In this document: positions 54,960-62,189 of the stretch, in pieces
How positions within the stretch are numbered: the first letter of the stretch is position 1
How the letters are laid out: each line of letters starts with the position of its first letter
Assembly: GCA_014237145.1 (NCBI GenBank)
Contig: JAAXOC010000100.1
Span: 35,167 to 99,166 of the forward strand
DNA length: 64,000 bases
DNA from: ANME-2 cluster archaeon
GTDB taxonomy: Archaea > Halobacteriota > Methanosarcinia > Methanosarcinales > Methanocomedenaceae
Reading direction: 5' to 3'
The notes under the pieces: generated by a model
Database searches by the model: none
Told to the model about the DNA's origin: nothing
Seen by the model: the letters and a program-made list of their open reading frames with translations, nothing else
Made by a program: the position numbers and the translations under genes

Positions 54960-55579
54960 TGCACAAAATTGTATATCAAAATTGATGCCACCACCAGCAC
55001 GATGAAGTAGGGTACATAGTGCTGGACTGGCTCCAGGTATCGCATTACAGTATCGGCAGTCACAGCCCAGAACATGGAAGCAATCAGGGACGCAGACGCT
55101 ATCACAGGTATGATCTCCCTAACAGAGAAACCCAGGAGTTTTGCAAAACATGCAGTTGCAAGCCCTCCTGTCATCTGGAACGGGATAAAACAAATAATGA
55201 AAAGTCCCACAAGGCCGAACTTATGCATCACACCGCTTTTATTGGAAGTGATCATCTCTGAGAAGTTCATGAAAGGTGCCATTAGCGGGAACTGCTTCAA
55301 CTCTTTATGGAATAATACAAAAATAGGAAGACCTACTAACATGGCCCCGATATCAGATATAAAACTGACCAATATCAGCAAATGAATGGACATCTCCTTG
55401 GAGGCACCATGCAGCATAGCGAACTCCCGGCCGGACAGCATCTGGGTACTGAAGACCAGTAGTAACTCCCTCAGCAGTCCAAATTGGTAGAATATGAAAA
55501 GCACTATTGAGACCGATATCACTCCTGTTACGAATACTCCTATAAGAAAGCGGTCAGATTCTGTTTTTTCGATGCTCAT
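54944..55579 (-). CDS. Small multidrug-export family membrane protein (COG2426-like)
   Basis: 211 residues with about five or six membrane helices. The conserved region is SDIGAMLVGLPIFVLF, NKSGVMHKFGLVGLFIICFIPFQMTGG and LLGFSVREIIPVIASASL, matching the Sm_multidrug_ex family. Despite the family name, transport substrates are not established. The stop overlaps the decayed small ORF on the other strand by 16 bases. Confidence 0.85.
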   Translation of the reverse strand: MSIEKTESDRFLIGVFVTGVISVSIVLFIFYQFGLLRELLLVFSTQMLSGREFAMLHGASKEMSIHLLILVSFISDIGAMLVGLPIFVLFHKELKQFPLMAPFMNFSEMITSNKSGVMHKFGLVGLFIICFIPFQMTGGLATACFAKLLGFSVREIIPVIASASLIASMFWAVTADTVMRYLEPVQHYVPYFIVLVVASILIYNFVHYRNR

Positions 55580-55767
55580 ATTATTTTAGCGATATATCTT
55601 TGGTCTGATTATCAGGATTATAGATAACTATTTTCAATTCACTTTCACTAACATCCCCGGCTGTACTCCCGGTATGATTTTGCAGAGCCATCCATTGACA
55701 CCGCTATGGGTACTTGCTATCATTACTGATTTTGTCATGATGTATCACTATTGTTTGAATATTTTTT

Positions 55768-56448
55768 TCATGGATTTGCTATGCGCCATCGTATCAGTAC
55801 ACCGTTATCCATTTGTTCCAGTGATACAAGTTCCAGCCCGGCAGCATCCGTATTATCAGCAAACCCTGCGCCGTCGACCAGTGTAGGTGCGTCCTTGCCT
55901 CCGAGGAACAGGGCACCAATATAAGTAAAAACTTCATCCACCAGTCCCTGGGATATCAATGACCAGTTCAGGGTCGCCCCCCCTTCTACCATCAGTGTAC
56001 CAATACCGAGTTCCTTCAACCTGGACATAAGTGCCACAAGATCCACCCGGTACCTGCCAGCGATGATGATCCTGGCTTTTTTCTTGAGTTTTTCGACCCT
56101 GTCAGCAGGTGCCGTTTCACTTACTGCGATTATCCTCTCGCCCTCACCCTTCTTGAAAATATCGGCATCAATCGGGGTCCTTGCCATACTGTCCACAACA
56201 ATCCTTGCAGGATTCTCACACCTGTTACGCTCCTTGCGATTACGTCTTAAGTCTCTTGATTTGACTGTAAGGCTGGGGTCGTCTGCCAGTACCGTGCCTA
56301 TGCCAACCATTACGGCATCGGCACCTGCACGTAAATGGTCCACCCTCTCAAGATCATTTGCTCCCGAAATCCTGACCTGTTTGCGCTTGTATGTTGAAAT
56401 CTTACCGTCTGCTGACATGGCCGCATTAATAAATGTATAAGGACGCAT
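55768..56448 (-). CDS. 2,5-diamino-6-ribosylamino-pyrimidinone 5'-phosphate reductase (ArfC/RibD C-type)
   Basis: About 226 residues from the ATG at 56448 (MRPYTFINAAMSADGKIST), with CAGGAACG upstream; earlier ATGs in frame lack family sense. Motifs SADGKIS, HLRAGADAVMVGIGTVLADDPSLTV, ARIVVDSMARTP and LMVEGGATLNWSLI define the archaeal stand-alone reductase. It reduces the ribose side chain in riboflavin and F420 precursor synthesis, in line with a methanogen-type organism. It is full length and stands alone. Confidence 0.92.
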   Translation of the reverse strand: MRPYTFINAAMSADGKISTYKRKQVRISGANDLERVDHLRAGADAVMVGIGTVLADDPSLTVKSRDLRRNRKERNRCENPARIVVDSMARTPIDADIFKKGEGERIIAVSETAPADRVEKLKKKARIIIAGRYRVDLVALMSRLKELGIGTLMVEGGATLNWSLISQGLVDEVFTYIGALFLGGKDAPTLVDGAGFADNTDAAGLELVSLEQMDNGVLIRWRIANP

Positions 56449-56595
56449 CGTTCCTGAATAGACTTTTAGGGTATATATCATTGATTGTTTGGTGAGTATG
56501 TAGGTGAACCTCACAGAACTAACTCATATAGAAGTATTAACATCCCCTTCATGCCCAGAGTGTCAGGCAGCAGTTAACATGGTACAATAGATATA

Positions 56596-57798
56596 CTATT
56601 CACTTGGTTCAACATGACAGGCCGTCATCTCGAATAGCTGGGTCTCACAGTCATGCGAACCCCTGGCAATCAGTATATCATCACCTTTTATCTTCGTTCT
56701 TGAACCAGGCCTGTAAATCCACCGGCTACCTCTTTTTATTGCCATTACATGCATACCGGTCTCGGTCTCAAGTTTCAGTTCACCAAGGGTCATATTGACA
56801 ATGGGAGAACAGTCAGCCACATTGATCTTGGTCATTACTTCATCAGACTCCCTGACAGCCATCATGAATATAGGGTGCAGTTCGATATCCCGAAGCACAA
56901 TATCAGCGATCTCATATGCAGCATCCGAGATGAACTCAGAGGCATTGGCCAGGTGGAGCAGGCCCCTTAGAATGTCAACGTCCTCCACATGCCTGGCACT
57001 CTCAAGTACCCAGTGCTGGAGTTCGTATTTCATTTGGTCCATCTCTTCTTCCAGTATTTCTACCTCATTAGCAAGGTCCTTATTATAGAATAAAACAGCA
57101 GAATATGCAAGCCCCACAGAAAGTTCAGACTTGTTCTTCATCTCCACAACAATGTCCACTGCCCTTTCAAGGTCTTCAATAGGTTCAGTGGGTTTATATT
57201 CACGCTTTACAAAGGGTTTACCTGTAACAAATTCTGTAAAAATTGGCAGTCCTTCATCATGACCCCTTGCAAACAGTATGTCACCGTCCAGGATCGTCGT
57301 GTCCTTTTCCACATCATATATCCAGGAAGAACCCTGGCGTATGGCTATCACACCCATCCCTGTTTCTGTCTCAAGTTTCAGTTCACCCAGTGTCTTTCCG
57401 ATCACAGGGCTGTCCGGTTCGATAGTTACTCTTGTAACCGTTTCCTCGGCTTCCCTTATATCAGCCTTCAGTTCAGTGGGAATACCCATCTTAAGCCGTA
57501 CAATATTGGCAATATCACCTGCGGCATTGGCAATGTTCTCTGCTGCTGATGCGGCTTTCAACACGCCGGAAAGCTGGTGTGCTTCATCTATACGGCGGGC
57601 GGCCTGCATGGCAGTGATCTTCATATGGTATTCAAGAGTATCCATCTTCTCTTCCAGACGGATCACTTCTTCTGCTATATCCTCATCATCATAGATAACA
57701 GCAGAATAAGCCAAATCCAGCATCAGTTCAGAAGTATCTTTCATTCCCACAAGCAGTTCTTTCATGTTCTGGGAACAATGTTTGATCTTCGTTGGCAT
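56596..57798 (-). CDS. Tandem PhoU-like/TrkA_C regulatory protein
   Basis: 400 residues built from two repeats of a PhoU-like helical domain (about 1-110 and 205-310) plus a TrkA_C/RCK_C domain (about 118-195 and 320-390). The RCK_C parts share PVIGKTLGELKLETETGMGVIAI and IVNMTLGELKLETETGMHVMAI. It is a cytoplasmic regulator of the type that controls ion channels or transporters through ligand binding. It is divergent from an MgtE-type transporter only 65 bases away, so it probably controls divalent cation transport. Confidence 0.9.
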   Translation of the reverse strand: MPTKIKHCSQNMKELLVGMKDTSELMLDLAYSAVIYDDEDIAEEVIRLEEKMDTLEYHMKITAMQAARRIDEAHQLSGVLKAASAAENIANAAGDIANIVRLKMGIPTELKADIREAEETVTRVTIEPDSPVIGKTLGELKLETETGMGVIAIRQGSSWIYDVEKDTTILDGDILFARGHDEGLPIFTEFVTGKPFVKREYKPTEPIEDLERAVDIVVEMKNKSELSVGLAYSAVLFYNKDLANEVEILEEEMDQMKYELQHWVLESARHVEDVDILRGLLHLANASEFISDAAYEIADIVLRDIELHPIFMMAVRESDEVMTKINVADCSPIVNMTLGELKLETETGMHVMAIKRGSRWIYRPGSRTKIKGDDILIARGSHDCETQLFEMTACHVEPSE

Positions 57799-57863
57799 AA
57801 TAAATCTACCTAAACAGCAGTCTATTTATGTTAACGATACATAAAACCACCGATGAGGGATAA

Positions 57864-59117
57864 ATGTTGCAAGATTTTGAGGAAGAGACTATAAATGAAA
57901 TATCATTTGCACAATCTCTCAGATATCATATCACTCCCTCCACACTAAAGGAGGGTTTTTCAGGTCTTTTACTCATGAGTCTCATGAGCCTGGCAGCAGG
58001 GATGGTACTGGGCAAGATGACAGGAATGCTGGAATCGCTGCCCGGCCTGATACTTCTGATTACACCTGCCATAGGTATGAGGGGAAATATATTCGGGGCC
58101 ATGGGGTCACGGCTTGGTACGGCGCTGCATACAGGTATGTTCAGCACATCTCTAAAACCTTACAGCATCCTGAGCCAGAATATCTATGCCTCAATAATCA
58201 ATACCACTTTAATCTCCTTTGCACTGGGTGTCATGGCATGGGGTTTTGCCCTCCTGCTGAAAATAGAAAGTATCGGCCTGGTAGAGTTCGTGCTGATCTC
58301 CATGATAGGTGGGATCATCTCAAGTTTTTTCGTACTCCTTATCACGGTGGGAGTTGCGGTGACCGGCCATAAGCGGGGCTGGGATATCGATAATATGAGT
58401 GCGCCAATAATTACGGCAGCAGGGGATATGGTGACCCTTCCGGCACTGTTCCTGGCCGTGATATTGATAGGCAGTAATTCTTCAGGATACCATACTATCC
58501 TGTTCATACTGTTCGGCGTACTGGCCGCTGCGTGCCTGTTGTTGACAATAAGGTCAGGCTTTGACATCATGCGGGGTATAATCTACGAAAGTATCCCCAT
58601 GCTGCTGATTGCCGGGTTCATGAGCACTCTTGCCGGATTGATAATAAATTCAAGACTTGAGGGCTTCCTGATGCTGCCTGCCCTGCTTGTGATGGTACCC
58701 CTGTTTTTGGAGGATAATAATGCACTTGGAGGGATACTTACATCCAGGCTGTCCTCGATGCTGCATACTGGTATGTTCGATCCTGGTATCTTTCCTGGCA
58801 AACAGATAATTCCCAACTTCCTGCTGATCTACATCTATTCCCTAGTTGTGTTCCCCCTGGTAGGGGTATCGGCTTATGCGGCCAGTATCTTGATTGGGAT
58901 TGACTCCCCTGACCTTGTAAGCATGATCTTTATCAGCACTTCGGCGGGCCTGATCGCAGTTACAATCGTGAACCTGGTGGGATATTATGTTGCCATTACT
59001 GCCCATAAGCTCAGGCTGGACCCTGATAACCACAGCATTCCCATGATGTCCAGTATTGTAGATGCATCGGGTGCAATGTGCCTGGTGGCTGTGTTGATGT
59101 TAGTGGGCATGGTGTGA
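57864..59117 (+). CDS. MgtE-type divalent cation transporter, two fused membrane domains
   Basis: 417 residues with about ten membrane helices arranged as two MgtE/SLC41 membrane halves. The halves share TPAIGMRGNIFGAMGSRLGTALHTG in the first and ALLVMVPLFLEDNNALGGILTSRLSSMLHTG in the second, and PIITAAGDMVTLPALFL with SIPMMSSIVDASGAMCLV. There are no CBS or N domains; regulation is likely provided by the divergent PhoU-TrkA_C protein. The substrate is probably Mg2+ or a related ion. Confidence 0.9.
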   Translation: MLQDFEEETINEISFAQSLRYHITPSTLKEGFSGLLLMSLMSLAAGMVLGKMTGMLESLPGLILLITPAIGMRGNIFGAMGSRLGTALHTGMFSTSLKPYSILSQNIYASIINTTLISFALGVMAWGFALLLKIESIGLVEFVLISMIGGIISSFFVLLITVGVAVTGHKRGWDIDNMSAPIITAAGDMVTLPALFLAVILIGSNSSGYHTILFILFGVLAAACLLLTIRSGFDIMRGIIYESIPMLLIAGFMSTLAGLIINSRLEGFLMLPALLVMVPLFLEDNNALGGILTSRLSSMLHTGMFDPGIFPGKQIIPNFLLIYIYSLVVFPLVGVSAYAASILIGIDSPDLVSMIFISTSAGLIAVTIVNLVGYYVAITAHKLRLDPDNHSIPMMSSIVDASGAMCLVAVLMLVGMV

Positions 59118-59164
59118 ACAGGGGAATCGCAACTTTTAATTTATTGCAGTGGAAATACAGGGCA

Positions 59165-59890
59165 ATGAAATTCGAAGTAATACCGGCAGTGGATCTTAGA
59201 GGTGGAAGATGTGTGCAACTGGTGCAGGGTATACCAGGGACCGAAATGGTCTCACTGGATGACCCCATTGCAGAGGCGCTCAAGTGGATCGATGAAGGGG
59301 CACAGACACTGCATCTCATTGACCTGGACGGTGCCATAGAGGGTGAAAGGGTCAATGCTCAGGTGGTTGAAAGGATAGTAGATGCCACTGATGTAAGGGT
59401 AGAAGTTGGCGGTGGTATACGCACTTCCCAGGATGTGGAGGCCCTGGTGAGTGTAGGTGTGGACAGGGTGATCATCGGCACTGCCGCTGTGAACGATCCC
59501 GATTTTGTCAGGGAGATGTCTGACCTTCACGGGAAGGGGCATATCATGGTCTCGCTTGATGCTAAAAACGGCAGGGTGACCACCCACGGCTGGGCAAAGA
59601 CGTCCAATTTCTCACCCCCCGGACTGGGGCGGCAGCTGGAGATGGCGGGAGCGGGTAGTATCCTGTTCACTAATATCGATACCGAAGGACTGCTGCAGGG
59701 TGTGGATCCAATACCCACCCAGGAACTGGTTGAGGCTGTGAGCATACCAGTGGTGGCAGCGGGTGGGATCACGACAGTTGACGATGTCAGGATGATAAAG
59801 GAAACGGGTGCTGAGGCCGCAGTGGTTGGCAGCGCTCTGTACACAGGCCGGCTGAGCCTGCCAGAGGCTATTGCAGCGGCACATGGATAG
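59165..59890 (+). CDS. hisA: HisA, ProFAR isomerase
   Basis: 241 residues from the ATG at 59165 (MKFEVIPAVDLRGGRCVQL); the frame is open further upstream without sense. TIM-barrel features are the catalytic Asp in PAVDLRGG, LHLIDLDGA, VEVGGGIRT, VIIGTAAVND, the second Asp in VSLDAKNGRV and GGITTVDDV with GSALYTG. It isomerises ProFAR to PRFAR in histidine synthesis. The gene overlaps nothing and lies 47 bases after mgtE. Confidence 0.96.
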   Translation: MKFEVIPAVDLRGGRCVQLVQGIPGTEMVSLDDPIAEALKWIDEGAQTLHLIDLDGAIEGERVNAQVVERIVDATDVRVEVGGGIRTSQDVEALVSVGVDRVIIGTAAVNDPDFVREMSDLHGKGHIMVSLDAKNGRVTTHGWAKTSNFSPPGLGRQLEMAGAGSILFTNIDTEGLLQGVDPIPTQELVEAVSIPVVAAGGITTVDDVRMIKETGAEAAVVGSALYTGRLSLPEAIAAAHG

Positions 59891-60041
59891 GAGATGTGCG
59901 GCTTGGACCTGCGGCTTTATACTTAAAGAGTGATATTGTTATTGTTAAACTTGACTTTCAAAGAAGTGGTAAAAAACACTGCCAAGCAACCTAATCAATG
60001 TAGTCCCTATCAAAACATTAATCCGCAAGCAACCGATTTAC

Positions 60042-60389
60042 CTACTTCCCCATAAATTTCCCCAAATCCAGCAAAGAGAACAACCTGGCTTGTTTTGCAT
60101 CCATCTCCTCAACAACCAGATCAACCTTGCCACCTGTCTTCCCCTGCAGAAGAGCAACACGTATCCCCTCCAACTCCTCCACAAGCTGTCTGAGACTCAA
60201 TCGGAGATATTTGCACTTCCATGCCAAATATCTGTAGAAAATCATCCCAATAATACACAAATCGTACTTCATGGATTGCATTGATTCTGGAAACTCCAAT
60301 ATACCGGTCATTGCAGCAGCCACTTCCATACAGGCATTACTATTATTTAGCATGAAAGTACCCTTGGGTTCTTTCATCTTTTTGTGCAT
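60042..60389 (-). pseudogene. Possible IS transposase C-terminal remnant
   Basis: The frame starts inside the orphan ATPase-tail hairpin and continues KYDLCIIGMIFYRYLAWKCK, LSLRQLVEELEGIRVALLQ and KQARLFSLLDLGKFMGK. This alternation resembles the C-terminus of IS4/IS1634-type transposases. No DDE residues or terminal repeats are visible. Assignment is tentative. Confidence 0.4.
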
Positions 60390-60420
60390 GTTATTCGAAG
60401 AATTTCATGTAAGTTTTCTT
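60346..60420 (-). repeat. ATPase 3' tail plus hairpin, copy C (attached to its gene remnant)
   Basis: Reverse-strand copy of the elements at 11301 and 61263. Here it is contiguous with ATPase coding sequence (60391-60774), which identifies the first half as the codons KTYMKFFE and stop, and the hairpin (60352-60377) as the 3' untranslated end. Confidence 0.88.
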
Positions 60421-60774
60421 GTTCTCAAATGAGTCTTCAAATTCTTCATCTGCTGTTAATATCAAACCTTCATCAAGACCATATCTGGTTAATGCTTCAT
60501 ACAATCCCTTATATTCCCTGTCCTTGTTGCTATTAAGGCTGGCAGTAACCTGGATTGCACCTGTTATCCGGTTATTCTCCAGGACTATGAAATCACATTC
60601 ATGCCTGTCTTTATGGTAATAGATGTCCCTGTTCCTTCTCTTTAGTTCGATAAAAACCAGATTTTCCAGTATTTTACCATAATCTCTTGAAAACTTAAAT
60701 GATATGAGATTTATCAGGGACGTGTCAATTACATATATTTTCTTGCGCGAATATATCTGCTTTTTAACAGAATA
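60391..60774 (-). pseudogene. AAA_14/DUF4143 ATPase, C-terminal remnant (A5)
   Basis: Translation gives SVKKQIYSRKKIYVIDTSL, FKFSRDYGKILENLVFIELK, IYYHKDRHECDFIVLEN and QVTASLNS, the last 128 codons of an AAA_14/DUF4143 ATPase, in frame to its stop. The 5' side ends exactly at the inverted-repeat element 60775-60921. The ATPase core with Walker motifs is missing. Confidence 0.88.
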
Positions 60775-60921
60775 GGTATCCCCTTCAAATTAAATGGTAA
60801 TTTATCATAGTGCTCAGAACTTTGAGACACAGATTGATAGTGGTTGTGAAAATCAGTGTAATCGGTGAAATCTGTGTCTACATTGATTTTACATTTGACC
60901 ATACTTTTTGAAATGGATACG
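60775..60921. mobile_element. MITE-like element, TATCCxCTTCAAAT ends, copy 2
   Basis: About 147 bases with outer arms matching those at 35726-35853 (GGTATCCCCTTCAAAT left, TTTTGAAATGGATACG right) and the same subterminal GGTAATTT. The core has a different word family (CAGTGTAATCGGTGAAATCTGTG-like, here from about 60849). It interrupts or abuts the ATPase remnant. Confidence 0.7.
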
Positions 60922-61026
60922 TTGCATTTGTATTTCATGTTCAATTTCAGGTAATACCTGGTAGACTATTCCATTTTGTACTTCTTTTGCTATTTCTCGA
61001 TTAATTGCAATATTACCACGTGGCAC
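60922..61026 (-). pseudogene. Truncated 5' end of an unknown gene
   Basis: From a GTG at 61026 the minus strand reads VPRGNIAINREIAKEVQNG and VYQVLPEIEHEIQMQ, then runs into the inverted-repeat element. It does not match the ATPase family. The adjoining 61027-61262 is AT-rich with no gene. Confidence 0.35.
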
Positions 61027-61262
61027 TTAAATCACATCTAAAAATCACTATAAAATTATACTTTTTATGTCATAAAACATTCAATTGTATATAAATATGT
61101 ATATTCATAACGATTTATTGAGAAAAATAGTCAAATAGTAATGTTATTCAGTAATGACAATAATTTTGAAATTGCCAATGGTTTTATAGAAATACAAGCC
61201 CTATAGTGATTATAATATAAATTAAAATATCTAATTAAACTGATTTATATTGGCCATTATCA

Positions 61263-61337
61263 GAAAACGTACATGAAATTCTTCGAATGACATGCTCAAA
61301 AAATGAAAGAACCCAAGGGTACTTTCATGCTAAATAA
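61263..61337 (+). repeat. Orphan ATPase 3' tail plus hairpin, copy B
   Basis: Almost identical to 11301-11375. The codons for KTYMKFFE and stop are followed by the hairpin at 61303-61328. No ATPase coding sequence precedes it. Thirty-eight bases later a truncated ATPase start follows on the same strand. Confidence 0.85.
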
Positions 61338-61374
61338 TAAAAAGTCTCTTAGTAGGTATCACAATACTAATAAC

Positions 61375-61460
61375 ATGGATATCAGAGACTTCACGATTCA
61401 AAATCCCTGGTGGAAGAGAAAAAGCCACATAAAAGATGATAATCACATCCTGTGTGATAT
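61375..61460 (+). pseudogene. Truncated AAA_14 ATPase 5' end
   Basis: MDIRDFTIQNPWWKRKSH resembles the start of ATPase A4 (EEIIIQNLWWKTK) and is followed by about ten plausible residues before the sequence becomes the 3' end of the convergent surface-protein gene. A deletion has removed the rest. Confidence 0.7.
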
Positions 61461-61475
61461 GTACCCCGCCAGGAT

Positions 61476-62177
61476 TCAGATCGGCGCTTTTATTGTCACC
61501 TTCTCATTGTAATCACTCAAAAGAATGACATTTTCCAACCTTACAGGTGTTCGCATCCCCATAAAATTTATTTCAACATCAACCAAGGTCTCTATTTTCC
61601 TGATATGAAACGTGTCCGACTCTATCCGGTATCTTATAATATAACTTTTAAAATCAGTTTCAGATGTTTCAAGACCTATACTTTGCATCTGGTCCAATAT
61701 CTCTTCCTTTTCAGGGATGATCTCCAATATATATTCATCCCCATCCCTGTACATTGTCGGATTTTCAGCATTGTACAATATCGAGCTCTGCTGGGATATC
61801 GAATCCTTCCATGTTTCCATTCCCTCAAACTGCCGAACCTGCCAGGAGCCATTAGCTTCCCGAAGATATAATTGATCCCCGACAATCACCACCTCAGCAG
61901 ACCCGTTGGCATATTCCATTGACTGACAGATTCTGTTGTTGACCGGGTCCATCTGTCCTTCCACCTTCATTACCTGTAGATCTTCATTCAATATTGAAAG
62001 GTTGGAAGTAATAACAAATCGATATGATTTTGCGCTTTCCAGGCTTCCTGCAGCTTTCAAGCTCAGTGTCGTTGCATCCTTAATATCTGCATGAATATGT
62101 GAATAGAAGAGAAAAACAGATAAGAGTACTATCAATACCAAAAATATTTTTATAAATCTATCAATGACCATATGCAA
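61476..62177 (-). CDS. Secreted, membrane-anchored LolA-like/DUF6612-like protein
   Basis: 233 residues (a second ATG at 62171 is possible). The N-terminal hydrophobic helix (about 8-27) serves as signal or anchor, followed by a beta-rich domain: SYRFVITSNLSILN, EVVIVGDQLYLREANGSW and IRYRIESDTFHIRKIETLV. The pattern resembles LolA/LppX-like folds of archaeal and Gram-positive extracellular proteins. It starts 12 bases after the large surface-protein gene, so both are in one operon. Lipid or polymer binding is a guess. Confidence 0.7.
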   Translation of the reverse strand: MHMVIDRFIKIFLVLIVLLSVFLFYSHIHADIKDATTLSLKAAGSLESAKSYRFVITSNLSILNEDLQVMKVEGQMDPVNNRICQSMEYANGSAEVVIVGDQLYLREANGSWQVRQFEGMETWKDSISQQSSILYNAENPTMYRDGDEYILEIIPEKEEILDQMQSIGLETSETDFKSYIIRYRIESDTFHIRKIETLVDVEINFMGMRTPVRLENVILLSDYNEKVTIKAPI

Positions 62178-62189
62178 TCTTCACAGTTA

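Noticed and set aside
61303..61512. 69-codon frame starting in the hairpin repeat
   Set aside because: A chimera of the ATPase-tail hairpin, an ATPase 5' remnant and the antisense end of the next gene.
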